Below, one piece after another: positions 36,801 through 49,495 of a stretch of 64,000 nucleotides of DNA. How positions within the stretch are numbered: the first letter of the stretch is position 1; every line of letters starts with the position of its first letter. This DNA is from Carya illinoinensis (Eukaryota > Streptophyta > Magnoliopsida > Fagales > Juglandaceae), in contig NC_056760.1 in the NCBI RefSeq assembly GCF_018687715.1, positions 36,098,001 to 36,162,000 of the forward strand. The letters are read 5' to 3'. The position numbers were made by a program, and so were the translations under genes. The notes beneath the pieces are model-generated. The model was not told where the DNA came from, ran no database searches, and saw only the letters and a list, made by a program, of their open reading frames with translations.

Positions 36801-37902
36801 ATGTCTAGAGAACCCAAAGGGTACCGAGGAATGGAGCACGCGGGAAAGTTAAAAATTAATTACCAACGCGGGATTTTAATTTTGGAGGCATGAATGACCG
36901 TGGTTAAAGTCTTCTGAGCATGAAGTGACAGATATAAGATTTACATCAACCACAGATCATGAGAAGCCAGTAGGGTGGGGAAGTAAGCAACTGGTGGGGG
37001 TATTTGAACGAAAAACTGAAAACTTCAAGCTGGATTCTCAAACTGGTTAGCTGCGACAGACAGAAATCTACAAGAGAGCTCAAGACATCTTCTAGTCCAA
37101 GAGTTGCTGCCAAACTAACCTATCGAGGCAAGAAAAGGTAAACAGAGTTTTTAACCCCACAAGCTCCAACTTTACTTTACAAGATAAGCCAAGACATATT
37201 TATGTTCATGGTTTTCTGTTAAATGGAATAATTCATAAGATGATACGCCTGTTTTCAGAGATGATCGAAAAGTTTGAGTTTGATCTGAATTCTGATCTCA
37301 GGAAATATTTTTAATATACGGTAGGAACTTTGTAAACCTAGTTTATGGCCAAAATAAGGTCATACTAGGGTTTGCATTTCAGCCAAACGAGTAGAAGAAC
37401 ATAGTGACACAACAACATGGGTAGTTGGTGGTTGTTGTCCTAGTGGTGATTTCTCTAGGTTTTCCAAGCATGTTGTGGAGGCATATTTCCAATAATTACA
37501 GTAGCAGCATACACGGTGTTGAGGTGTTTATGCTTATCTGTGGTTTGAAGCCTGGTGCATTGAGTTGACGAAAAAATCACCACTGCAGTCTTTTCAAATG
37601 TATTTTGTCATAAAGCATAAATTAGTTAATGTCATAACAGAGTAAATGGAGACCAGGACTTCATCAATCCTACCCGAAATAGACCAGAACATGCAAATAT
37701 AATTTCAATGAATTTTCCACCATGTGATAATCTCTGTGAAATGTCATATATAGTCTCTGGGTTGATCATAAAACACAGCCCAATATATTTATATCCGTGT
37801 AAAGTGATAGTATGGCACCATAGATCATTGTTATTAAAGTGATTATGGCCCTGTTTTGATAAATCTTTGTTTATACTAAAAATTCAATCATTGAATTTGA
37901 AG
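33886..37902. other. CACTA interior between tnp2 and the second gene
   Basis: About 4 kb, mostly AT-rich. It probably includes the tnp2 3' end and the first exons and introns of the TNPA-like gene, but no upstream exon could be identified with confidence. Short frames (for example 35168-35356, 36678-36893) have no recognised domain. Confidence 0.4.
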
Positions 37903-38464
37903 GGTGAGAAGGCACCGAATATGATAGAATTTTACAAAGAAACACACTGGTCATCCAAGAAGGAGAAATTCATCAATGCAGCAAGTGAATATAATTATGT
38001 TAGTTAAATCTTTCCCTCTTAGCTAAATTTATATTTTTTATATAATGGTTGTGTAGGTTGACAGTTTTTCAGTTTCTTTACTGGGTTTTTTTGCTTTGTT
38101 TCAGAATATGATGCTTGAGAGGTTGAATGAGAAAGAAACTGAAGAAGACATTCAAGAAGCTGCTGGTGATGTTTTCAAGGAGGTGATGGGGTTCAAATCT
38201 GGCTATGCACAAGGGCTGGGCCACTCAGTCATACCTGAGCCCTCCCCGTTCATGAAAAAGAACAAGGCATTTAAACGTATAGCCGAGGAGAATGAAAGGA
38301 ACAAGGAATCTGCAGACTTGTATAAGAGTAAACTTGAAGCACTATTGGGTGATATGGCTGAGCTTCGAAAACAGTTTTCTGAGCATGACAAACAAATTAT
38401 GGTCATGTCATCACAGTTGGGGACAAGTAGGGAGTCTCAACAAGAGACTCAAGGAGATGCATAA
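37903..38464 (+). CDS. TNPA/Transposase_24-like protein, C-terminal exons (37903-37998, 38105-38464)
   Basis: Second CACTA protein, in En/Spm the factor that binds subterminal repeats and aids transposition. The last two exons give 151 residues: GEKAPNMIEFYKETH, then an acidic ETEEDIQEAAGDVF, EVMGFKSGYAQGLGHSVIPEPS, and a coiled-coil-like C-terminus ending at TAA. This matches the usual Ptta/En/Spm Transposase_24 ending (IFxEVMG...GYGxG). Acceptor AG at 37901-37902, donor GTTAGT at 37999, intron of 106 bp, phase 0. Earlier exons were not found, so this is a partial model; it may be intact or 5'-truncated. Its position downstream of tnp2 in the same orientation fits CACTA organisation. Confidence 0.7.
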
Positions 38465-40269
38465 CATCTAGCTGTCTTGAAATTTTTTGATGAAGGTCCT
38501 GGGGTTTTTTTGGGTTTTTTGTTCCCCTTAACTTGGAAATGGCAACATATATAAGTGATGACAAAAAGGTATTCATGTATGGGGTGGGATGGGTTGGGAT
38601 GGGTTGGGGGTCATGTTTTGATCAATAGTATAGTGTTTTAGGACTTGATGTAAGTGATGACAGTAAAAAACTTTGGCGAATACATAACCAGGTATTTAAT
38701 GGGAAGTGGTTGGTAGCTAAAATTGGTGGTCAAGAGGAATTTCCTAATGGTAAGGCACTAACATGCGTGAGTATCCTATATTATAACAGTTGAGAAGTAG
38801 TTATAATTTTCAGGCTGGTGTATATTCATTACCTGAGTGGATATAGTTTATGATGGTGATATTTTTTCCATGCAGGGATACACCAGATTTACTAATGGGC
38901 TGGCCAATTGTCACGTGTGATGGCACCAGGGGATTCATGTACACACATTCATTTCAGAGATTCCTATGAATGGCAACCATGCAGAGATGTTTAAAATCTG
39001 GAACATAGGTGGACAAGTTCCAGATCCAGTGAAGGTAAAAATCATATTTGCCTCCTTTAGTGGTTTAGTTAATGGGACAAACTTCTCATAGCTTCATGCT
39101 GTTGTTATATGCTACTCAGGGTAGACCACATGTTTGTTTAAATTAAATTATATCAGGAAATGACTAGTGGGAGGAAAGAGTAATTAGCTGGAAATCATAA
39201 TAGGTGGGACTGATGTTAATTGTCAATTTTAGATCATCAAACTTGGACTTATTTTTCCATCGACACAGAACAGGTGGGTACACCTATGTCATAAGGAATG
39301 GTGGTGTAGCTTTTATTGTATCCAGATTTGGTTAGGAGGGTATGTTTTATATGAGTCTGCTATAACCTAACCATTAATTATAAATGGTGTAAATTGGGTT
39401 CCCATAGTCTAATTTCTGCTTTGTATTTGTCCATTGTTTAATGTCATCGCCTCAATCCTATATATTATCACAGCTACCATATGTTTACACCATTTATCCC
39501 TTTGTGTTATGATTGTAAAGGACCACTCAATGACTAATAAATCTATCTGTAGTAGTCAGGAGGTTCTGACTTTGTTGAAGTCAGTTGGACTTTGAAATGA
39601 ATCATAACATAATGTATGCATGTATTGCAGGTCTTTTCCAACAGAGGCAGGGGGAATTTTCTTACATAGAGATCCAATAGGATATATAACCTGGTGCGTA
39701 TAACTGGTGACTAAAAGCCCTCTACAAAGGCCAGAAATGAAGGAAATGGAGCTATCTGTTTAATGGAAGTTGGAGGATGGTGAACCTGCATTAAAATGCA
39801 TGTAGAACGGAAGCTAGATACCTGGTTGTGTAATTAAAGTAGTTGTAATCATGTGCTGGCCATCTTCTCCTTCCCACACAGTTGCAATTAGTGTATTGCC
39901 ATTTCCATCAAACAATATGGGAATATTCCTGAATACTGTAAATATTTATGTTATGGGGAATTATGTTCCATGGTTGTTTAGAAAGTAGTGTATTATCTCT
40001 TTGTTGCGTTCCATAAAGAACCATTCATGTATATTGAATGTTCCAGGTTTGGATTAGGTTTTGTGAGAGAATGGTTCCAGATTTCGTATGGGATTCACAT
40101 GGAACATGGAACAGATCAAAAAAGTCTAGCAAATACTCATATATACATATTTCCTACAGGTACAAACCATGGAAAACATGTATTTCCTACGGGTGGATTT
40201 TGTGGGGCATAATTTTATACATTCTAACACTTTCATAGGTTATCGGGTTTCTTGCCACAAGCCAACTTC
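38465..40269. other. CACTA 3' non-coding region
   Basis: AT-rich. A G-run block (TGGGGTGGGATGGGTTGGG near 38579) follows the TNPA-like stop. Short frames near 38880-39030 and 39988-40212 show no recognised domain. Confidence 0.4.
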
Positions 40270-40947
40270 ATGGGAAGTAAGGAATTCCCACCATCACTAT
40301 CATGTCAAATTGTGAGGGATATGTTTCTAGCGGGGATTATTTCCTACCACAATAGGTGTGGCTAATATATCTATACCCACAACGACCGATGGAGGTATAA
40401 AACTTACTTACCGACGAGTTCCACTAGTGGCAGAAATATATCTACCTAGGAGCTGTTATTGTGGGATTTGCTCTCTAGGCCACGAGTTGCTCTGGTGGAA
40501 GAAATACTCTACCCAGGAGTACTAATGGTCTTATATGTTTAGTTTCCACAATTTGATTTGGTGCTATTTAATATCTTGCTCACGAGTTCATATCGTGGTA
40601 TTGAATCCATTGGCCACGATTTCATCTGGTGGAAAAACGACTTCACCCACGATATCGTATGATGGCAATAGAGATATTATCCACAGGCTGGTATGGTGAC
40701 ATTCTCTCATTTCAATGAGATTGTAGGAAATCCAATGAACTTTTGCCATGAGAACTGAAGTCTTCAGCCACGGAATATGCCGTGGCTAAAAATGTTTAGT
40801 CCCCACCAATTACAGTCACCATGGCAAATAATAGTATTTGTGGTCAGTTATACGCCACGAGCCTCGCACGGGCGAAACTTGTGGGTATATTTTTTTTACC
40901 ACTAAAACAGCATTTTTAGCCACGATTAACACCCTTGGGGAAAATCG
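40270..40947. repeat. Right subterminal repeat region of the CACTA element
   Basis: About nine degenerate palindromic motifs of the form CCACGA(N5-7)TGGTGG recur at intervals of roughly 35-75 bp. Examples are CCACGAGTTGCTCTGGTGG near 40480, CACGAGTTCATATCGTGG near 40581 and AGCCACGGAATATGCCGTGG near 40768. By analogy with En/Spm they are likely binding sites for the TNPA-like protein. Confidence 0.75.
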
Positions 40948-40962
40948 ATATATCTTGTAGTG
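40948..40962 (-). repeat. Right terminal inverted repeat of the CACTA element
   Basis: ATATATCTTGTAGTG, the complement of the left end with one mismatch, followed by the target duplication TCT. Confidence 0.95.
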
Positions 40963-41680
40963 TCTTCTAAATATTTTATTTTAAGATATTTGAAATAAGT
41001 CTAAAATGTTTTTTAAAATTTATAAAATTTCTTAAATTCAAACTATATCCTCTACCGAAAAATAAATAAATAGTTGAAGCTAGAATCCATTTTTGTGGAC
41101 TTTGCTTATTTTTAAGAATATTATATGATAAAGTTTCACCTCTTTATATTCTCTCTTTAAAATACTTGTATTTTGAAAACTAAAAATTATTATCGATAAC
41201 TTGATTAAATATTAATCTTCATTCAAAAATTTTACTATTAAATTATAATTATCAATTTAATTAGATGTAATATTACTGTTCATTGACCGTATTTAGTTAT
41301 TCTCATCATTTTTTCTTTCTTTATAGAGTTTGTCTGCACGATAACAGTTACTAAAAAATGCGATATATATAGCTTTAGAGTGGTGGTGCTAAAAGTATTA
41401 ATGGGAAAGCATCTAGGAGAACTCCTGTCCTCATTATCATCATCAACATCATCACAAAATATGATGCTAAATGAAATATTAGACCAGCACCTGCCATCTC
41501 AAAATCGTCTAATTGGACGAGATATTTTGCTTGTTGCCATTATAGCATTTGCATGCCTTCACACCCAACCAAAGTCTTGCCTACAATGAAATGTGTATCA
41601 CAAGAATTTTTATCTTGCAAGAAGCCGAATGTCAAACTTGACTACAGTTTCCCTCCTGCAGAAAATATTAGTTATAATAC
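40963..41680 (+). pseudogene. LRR receptor-kinase copy 2, rest of intron and exon 2
   Basis: Continues the intron broken at 25362, then exon 2 from 41327 after a preserved TTTATAG acceptor. It encodes kinase subdomains IX-XI (ITVTKKCDIYSFRVVVLKVLMG, with SFG changed to SFR). A one-base loss near 41579 in the KSRPTMK region shifts the frame and gives an early stop. Homologous to 14624-14991 of copy 1. Confidence 0.88.
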
Positions 41681-43739
41681 TGAGTTTTGGTTAGAAACTC
41701 TTATTTGCGGTGAATATACAGTGGCAAAAAAATATTTGAGGTGGTAAAATCGATGCAGATAATAATTTGCGACCTAAAGGTCATATTTTCTACATTTTGC
41801 AGTGAAATTATTTCGCCACAAAAAAGCCTATGAAAAATAAAAATAAAAATCTTACAAATGAATATAAAAGAAATTTCTTATATATTCACTTATAAGATTT
41901 TTTTTCTCTTTACTTTTAATAAACAAACATAAAAAAAAAAAAAATTAGAAACAAGAATGCTCTTTATAATAACAACGACAGTTCCCAGTTAAGTGGCACT
42001 GTATTAGCAAAAGTGCCTAAATGGCCAAACTGGCAAAAGTGTCTAAATCAAGAAAACCCAACTCTTGAAGATGCCACGAAAACATTAATCTGCTCCATGT
42101 CGCGGCTGTTTATCTTATTGATTTTTTTTTTTTTATAGATTCAGAAAGAAACAAAAAGAACACAGGTTATAGATTCAGAGAACATATATATTGTGAGAGT
42201 TCAAATACTACTATGTGATTAAGGCAATACTAATTTGTGGCTTGGATGGGTCTCTTCAGTCGCATGAGTAGTGAGAATCTCAAGCTGTAAAGACAAGCTA
42301 AAGGCAAACTAATATAGCTGCAACAAAATTCCAGAAAAAATGTATTGAATATACCTGCAAGGAAGGTGGCATTTAAATACAGAGTAAACTATTCAGGTGC
42401 AAAACATACATGTATCTCTTTAACTGACTGCCTAGAATAGGTTGATATGACATATGCTTGAGCCACAAATGATAAGTAAAACTTACAAATATTTTTTTAT
42501 GAGTAATAAAAAAGATAATGACTTACATTGCTCTGAAAGTTGCTCTTTTTTGTAGCAAAAGCCAGTCACCCATGGTCAGGAAGCTAGAAACAGAAAAGCT
42601 TGAAAGCAATACACGTTTTAGGCAAGGAACAACAACTAATTTACTGCATATATACACAGGAGCTAGTGGAGAAATGTTAAAAAAATACACTTACCAAGTA
42701 GTAAATATCTTAGAAAAAAAACAAGACAAAAACCAAACATTATGCCTTTTGTCTTCTTATCTTAGAAAAAACTGTCCAGATTTGTTGAGAAAAAGTAGTA
42801 TTTACCTTACTATGTATGTTTAACACTAGGAATAGCACTGCAAATAGAACCATATGATTGGACTACAAAATCTGGCATCCATAATTTATCCATCTGACCA
42901 ACATAAGAGATATCCTTAATAAGTTACCAGCCATACCGGCTGAAGTAAGTTAGAAACCACAGAGCAATAAAAAGAGTGCGGCAACATTTTCTCCAAACTT
43001 TCATGTTAGTGAACCCTTCCCACGCACAAAACACTAACAAAGAAGAAGAAAATCTTACATGATTAAGGAGACAGATGGAAGTAAGCATATACATGAGTTT
43101 TCACCAAAACCAATGGAATATATATGGTAGCTAAGCATGGCAGCTACTTCAAGTAATAAACCAGTATAAAGAATCAAACAATGGAATAAAGAAACAATAT
43201 TGCAATACATGTTGCAAATTGCAATATACTAGCTTCTCTTCGTACTTCAGATTAACAATATTCCCATCTCAAAAGGTCACGTAGTTGTGAAACTATTTTA
43301 CATGAGGGGCTTAGTTGCTAAATAAAACAGGATTAATACACCAATGAATCCACAACAAAGATTTTAGGTATACATGACTCTTCCATTCAAAGGATACCCA
43401 GCTTGTTTTGTTCACACAATTCCATCCAAGATAGAATCCTCGTCTTTTAAAAAATGCTCATGTTAATACAACTACACAAAACTCATTGTTATCTTACACC
43501 TAAAAACCATAACCCTTCATAACATCAACTGACCCCAAAACCACACCCAATATACTCGTCAATGGCCAAACTGTGCAAATCCACAACTGTCACCAAGAAT
43601 TCAATCATCTGAAATCCCTCCCAACAATACAAATTAAAGTGATTAATTTTTTGCAACAATGCCCACAATCCATTAAAACTCCCATCCTTTAATCAAACCA
43701 AAATCCAACTCCACACTAATAAAGTCTAGGTTTACCTAC
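41681..43739. other. Intergenic, decayed repeats
   Basis: At 41690-41830 lie motifs such as CAGTGGCAAAAAAATA and TTTCGCCACAAAAAAG that resemble CACTA-type subterminal sequence. Poly-A/T runs lie near 41935 and 42120. The rest is AT-rich without recognised coding sequence; the frame at 42518-42823 has no known domain. Confidence 0.45.
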
Positions 43740-45018
43740 TGTCCATGGTGACAAATCTTGAGTTTGAGGGTCTGTTCCTTCCCATTCAACAGCACCAACA
43801 TGCCCAGCAATCAGTCAAAGTGAATAAACTCCCTCCAAAATTTCAGTTGGATAAATGACTCCCCTACCCTTTCATCCATGGCAGATATTGAAGTGTGAGG
43901 GTAGTCATCAGCATCGTCATCGGTCAATGTAGAAGATACAGCCACTTTTAGCCCCAACTCTACAATCAAGGCATGGAGATTGCCAGAACAGCATTAACAC
44001 CTTCAGGAGGAAGCATTGATTTCCCACCAGTAGTATCAAATGGCTCAAGAAGGGTAGCCCATGTATCCAGCAAGATATCATGGCCCACCTAGCTCCATGT
44101 CTCCTCTTCAGTGTTACCCATCATAGGGACTTTAATGACCTCACACATTAAGGTGGATAATAGGGTAAGAGCGCCAAAAGGCCTCATGGACTTCAAGAGT
44201 TGGTCAAACACAAAGGAAGTTGTTACATTTGCAACAGACAACAATACACGACAACCATCGAGCCTCTCACTTTCAATTTTCTACATTCAATCGATTTTGA
44301 AACTACATCAGGAGGATCAATCCAGTCTATCATCCCTGAGGGCAGCTGCAGAAAATGATGTTCATGTATTTTTCCATTATCGGAAAGAAAAATGGTTAAT
44401 GTGACCTGTCAATGAGCAGGACTTCAAAATTAATTTACGAGCAGAGACTGCAATAGGGCAGTCAATCCAATAACCTTCATACAAAAACTTCTGTCTAAGC
44501 GCCACATATAAGCTCAGGAGCCACCCTATATGGCCACTTGACAGCAAAACATCATGCCAAGCAGGATCAGGCTGCACTAATGTACACTCAGATCCCCTAG
44601 GTGAATCAATATCATGCCTAGCTACTGTAGAGAAAACACTTATACTGGATTTCATGCTGTTGTTGTTGTACCGAAAATCCCAATTCAGGATCTGAAGCAT
44701 GAGGCGCAATGCAGCATTATAAACTTTAACCTCTGATACTGCACAGTTGGGTTCAATTATCCTGTTTGTGACACTTACAGCAACATTTCGAGCCCTAATG
44801 ATCTCCGGGATTGCTCCTGAAACTCCCTAGGAAGGCCCATGGCACTTGAGCTAGATGGAGAAAATTCAGATACCAAAGATTCCTAAAAATTGACTTCAAT
44901 GAACTGCACGTCTATCACATGAATGCCAAGAATTGACTGGTTTACCTGATAAAAAAATAAATAAATAAATAACCTCATTCTCCACAGCCGTAAAATCGAG
45001 CCAGCCCCTTTTCATGCT
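43740..45018 (-). pseudogene. XPO4: Exportin-4 fragment, intron-free, disabled
   Basis: The minus strand carries consecutive blocks of the plant exportin-4 (importin-beta family nuclear export receptor) N-terminal half: MKRGWLDFTAVENE, ESLVSEFSPSSSSAMGLPRE, LRLMLQILNWDF, PAWHDVLLSSGH, YWIDCPIAVSARKL, WIDPPDVVSKSIEC, LLSTLMCEVIKVP, ISAMDER. Lesions: TAG at 44883-44885 (Leu), TAG at 44089-44091 (Trp in ETWSW), frameshifts near 44400 and 44270, a small deletion after EQSRRSL near 44800, and an (ATTT)n expansion near 44955-44975. Nearly 1 kb is continuous where plant XPO4 genes are expected to have several introns, which suggests a processed copy. The surrounding 45.0-45.6 kb belongs to something else. 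Family identity is from memory of conserved blocks, fairly strong. Confidence 0.78.
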
Positions 45019-45640
45019 AACCTTCATAAACTGAACACCAAATCCTGGTTTTCCATCATCTTCCCGATTGTCAAAATCCTGCAGCTGAGGTGATACCATT
45101 TGCACCTTATTTGATGGGTTCTTTAGAAGCTCAATAACCACCGGGCTATTACAATTTATCCCCTCAGGAGTTCTTTACCTTCCTCTATCAAATGGCCCAA
45201 AAACACCCATTTGTGGTAAAACATCAAACAACTGAGGAGCAGGGTTCATATCTACTGAAACTTGGAACCTCAAAAAAATTTTCCATTTCTCTCCACCAGA
45301 GATTACAAACAAGGTTTAAAAAAAAAAAAAAAAAACTCACATACCTCAAAATGATCTTCATTTGTATGATGTGCACTGGAATCTCGACAGAAACTGACAT
45401 GTGCACCCCCTTTAGGAGGGCCAGCTCTGTCCTCCTCTGTCATCCTCGTACCACCCCTTTGAAGGCAGTAACCATATCTTTGAAGGCAACAGACTGGTGA
45501 TACCGGTCAAGGAATAAGTGAGTGTTATAGTCCAAATCAAACACGTAAACGAAGAAGAACCCAACCTAATTCCTCCGGAATACTAGCCACCCTCCGAAAC
45601 TCCTCTGCCGAATCCGTCAATATCTGATGAAAGGAAAATG
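45019..45640 (-). other. Unidentified gene fragment, exon-like pieces
   Basis: Minus-strand pieces read like conserved protein with splice-like borders: FDLDYNTHLFLDRYHQSVAF; AGPPKGGAHVSFCRDSSAHH ending at GAG|GTATGTGAG (donor near 45348); MNPAPQLFDVLPQMGVFGPF; PVVIELLKNPSNKVQMVSP. A T-run on that strand (A17 near 45318) sits where an intron would end. Frames shift between pieces. I do not recognise the family. It abuts the exportin-4 piece directly, so it may be part of the same chimeric copy or an older gene. Confidence 0.4.
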
Positions 45641-46337
45641 CTTCAGACCCCGCTCGTTGATCCCGCTTTCTCTTCCCGTTTGACGTGGCCCCTCCACGGT
45701 GCACTGCTTTTATTTATTTTATTTTATTTTTCAACGTTGCGTAAAACACATCCCCCGAGCCTAGTCTCCTTCTCCATCGCCCATTGACATCGACTTCGCC
45801 CCCCAGCCCCACGAGGGAGTCTCCCCTCCCCTCCATCTCTGACCTCATCTCTGAAGTCCAAAAAGATTCCAAATTCCAAACCCACTGAACTCTCCAGAAA
45901 ATAAAGAGAGCCAAAGAAGAAGATTAGAACAGGACTGGTACAACCACTCATATAGCACGTACGCGGTCTATCCCTAGCCATAGAATTAGGGACGTAGGCA
46001 CCTACGTTGGAACAGATATATACATACAAATACACACAATACCAAATTCTTCTCTTTATTTCTATTAAGAGAGAAGTTTTCTTTCTCCTCCCCATTGCAG
46101 ATAGATGAAACCTTTCATATATAGTGACTATTGTGACTATTAGTAGGGGTTTTGTACTTTTTTTTTACTCTTTTTATATAGTGACTATTGTTGTAAAATT
46201 GAAGAAAAACAATAAGTGAATTGAAGGAACACTATATATGAAATTAGTTCTTTTAAGAACTCAATATTATTTCTCTCAACTTCTTTGTGTGTGTTCCACA
46301 AATGCTCCTCAAGACTTTCTTTTATTTACATTTTAAG
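45641..46337. other. Intergenic, no recognised gene
   Basis: GC-richer to about 45960, then AT-rich. Minus-strand frames at 45714-46095 have no domain. TATAGTGACTATTG occurs twice (near 46119 and 46177). Confidence 0.4.
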
Positions 46338-48708
46338 ATCTCCTTAGACACCTAGGGGATTAGGGCTCCTCTACATTACCCTATTTTCAACCACATTTTA
46401 TTTACTGTTTAGACATGTTATTTACACATTTTTATTTTCACAACTAAGAAAACGAGTCTTGCACGTTACATGGAGTCATTGAAGAAGAAGCATTTGGAGT
46501 AAAGACAAAGGCAACATGCATACTTTATAGTCATTATTCTTGATCAGCATATCCATCTTGTGTAAAGAAAGCCAAAATCAAGTTTCCTAAAACTGCTCCA
46601 AAGTTCTGTTAATCGAACAGCTAAATAGAAGGCCTAACTCTGTCTGCTATAAGTTGCAATTATGCTCTTTGACATGTTGTACTAGATTTCAATTATCCGC
46701 TGCATGAGAACATAAATTTATACAACTTATGGCACAAAAGAAAGCTATGAAAATCAAATCAACTAAGATGAACTTCTCAAATAACAAAACGTTTCTGACG
46801 TGGTGTGTACTAAAAAAGTCTGGCAGCATATAAGTTTCTGACACTAGCAACTACAACTAACAAAAAAGGAACACTAGATTGTTAAAATTGTTAAAATATG
46901 ATAAAAGATAAAGCCGGTGACATCATTTAAGAGTAAAAATGATGAAAGATATGCTTTCTATGAGACTAATGTGAAGACTGCCTCCTTATTCTGTTCAATT
47001 GGGTGATTTAGTGTTTAAAACTCTAGTATTTCTACATCACACAACACCCAATGTTCAAGGTACAATTAGAATTGAGACATGAAAAAAAAAATTGTCCAGG
47101 GTAACCATAACAACCAAGCCTTTTAAGTGATAAGTAACTGAAAAAAGGACATCTAACTATCACTTTTGAGGCCACACTAAAGCTAAAGTTTCATGGTGAG
47201 TATCAATTCAAGGTCTAGACACTATATTAAATATAATAGCATGAATCAATTAGTTGAATTTATATAAATATGTATATATATATAAAGCAATTAGGCCATA
47301 AAAAGAAAAGAAAGAGAAGACAAACAGAGCATCACAATGAGTTGGTAGTCCCACTGAAAATAAAATAATGGTGCTCATAAGTTTTCTTTCGCCACGATAA
47401 CAAGCAAGAATCCCAAACCCAGGGCTTTTACCACTTGAGTTAAACCCTAGGGGTTCAAAGGTGGATTCTAGTCTATCATGACCATTAATTCAGCAGGAGA
47501 GGAACCAATTATGGCAATCCTTCATTCTTAACAACTAAGGAGATATCAGTATTGGCAAAAGTGCACAAATCCTAGGATCTTCACTTTGAGATAACTCAAC
47601 TTGATGCTGATGATTCATGTTAACTAATGGCCCACACAACAAAGCTCAACAAACACTCAAAAACAAAATATTAGCAGATATATTGAAGTGATTAAAGAGC
47701 AACATCATCTACCATTTTATTCATAAGTGAAAAGTTATAAGAATTTGCAAACAGAGCTGTTGCTATCTGTTTTATTTGTAATACTAGTAAGTTGCCAAAC
47801 ATTAGATGATAGAGCTGTTTATATATGGATATATGAATCATAAAACCATGTAAAGCAATTGCAACTGAATTCGAGAGTTAATACAGATAGAAAGCCGATG
47901 AATGCACACCTCAGTAGAGATCCATAACCACCCCCAAAAGAAAATTTTCCACACAGGGAGAGCTGTACCAGTGGTTAAAAAAAGCATGTTACAGGCACAT
48001 TTATGCAGCTATATCAAGAAAAAGATTTCCGAACAATATGCAACAATAACATATCCAACATCAAGAAATTATGAGTTATATAACAGACTTAGTTCATAAA
48101 ACCATAAACAAGCATGACAGCCCATTCACATGCTTCTCTATGTATTTGTGAGCATGACAACCCATAGATAATATTTACATATGTATTTATAAGCATGACA
48201 GCTCATTCACATGTGCACAAATACCTAAGAATAAGACCATTAATGTAGACAAATACCATACATATTAAAGTAAAACAAAAATGATCTAGTTTTGAACTTT
48301 ATCATCTATGCATACATCATGCTAAAACTACGGGATGAGAAAACCAAGAAGAGGAACACAAGATTGTTAAAACTAATGGTATAAAGATATATATTGTGTC
48401 ATTGAGTTTTTTGGGTTTAGTAGTTTTCCCTCCGGGTATAAAAGCATTTGCATCGTAGCTGTATTTACTTAGTGTAAAATGATCTTGGAAAACCTTTTCT
48501 GTATTTTTCTGTGCTGTGCTAAGTTTGGAGAATTGACTTGGATCCATGTAAATTTGTGGATTGGATCTGTGGCACGGTGGTTTTAGGAAGTTATTGGCTG
48601 AGAGTTTAGCTATTTCCAGTTTTGGATTGTTTCCAGAATGGCGGTGGACGAGATGTGATACCTTTTAGGAGTCTTTGGCTATTAAATGTAATGATTTCTG
48701 ATTTTGGG

Positions 48709-48744
<36 letters not shown>

Positions 48745-49495
48745 CTGTGGTAACCTTGTGTGTGATGCTAGATATATATGTATAGTAACCTTGTATGTGA
48801 TGCTAAGTTGCCTTTCTCTTGCTTTCCACTGATATCTATCTATATAGTGACCAGCTTGTGTGTGATGCTACACTGGAGGCTGCAAAAAGGTAATGCTAGA
48901 TATGGACTTTCATTTCTTCGCTTTGGCTTTAAAGAGATGACGTCTATTAAAATGTGGCCTGAATTGTTTTTGAATGCCTTTGTCATTTCAGTATCAGTCG
49001 CAATGTCTTAATCCAATTATTATTTGGCAGCACTTCTTTGCATCTTTTCTGTGATCCCGTGATGAAGCTTTCAAGAACATAAATGATGGATGGTTGAATC
49101 ATAGTAATGGTGTCAGAGGAGCTACAAAACAGCAGGTGTTGAATGATAACTTTGTTTACTATGTTGACTAACATGAGGTTTTAATTTTTTTTTTTCTGCA
49201 TCAGCTGCTGCCTCATTTCTCCGATGAGCCTCATTTCTCCAATGAGTAGGCGTTTTTAAGTTAGGAAGAAATTTCCATAACAAAGGGACTATCAGTTGTT
49301 TTTTTATTCTATATTTTGGTTCACTTATTAAATCTAAATCCTTAATTATAACTGATCTTTGCAGATGCCTTCACAATGGGTAATGTGCATTGTGAGGTTA
49401 ACTGATTTTAACAATGAGGTTTTACAAACAGGTCTAGACATCAGAAGTTGCTTTATGAAGTTTTTTAGCATATTAAATGTACAAGGGAGGGTTTG
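46338..49495. repeat. Duplicated block, right copy
   Basis: Matches 1067-1480 and 6025-8806. This copy is uninterrupted by the retroelement and keeps about 264 bp (46761-47024) missing from the left copy, so it shows the ancestral layout at the 1481 insertion. It has (GT)n at 48713-48741 and several small indels. No gene is recognised. Confidence 0.87.
48713..48741. repeat. (GT)n microsatellite
   Basis: About 14 GT units at the place where the left copy has extra sequence and a (TA)n tract. Confidence 0.9.
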
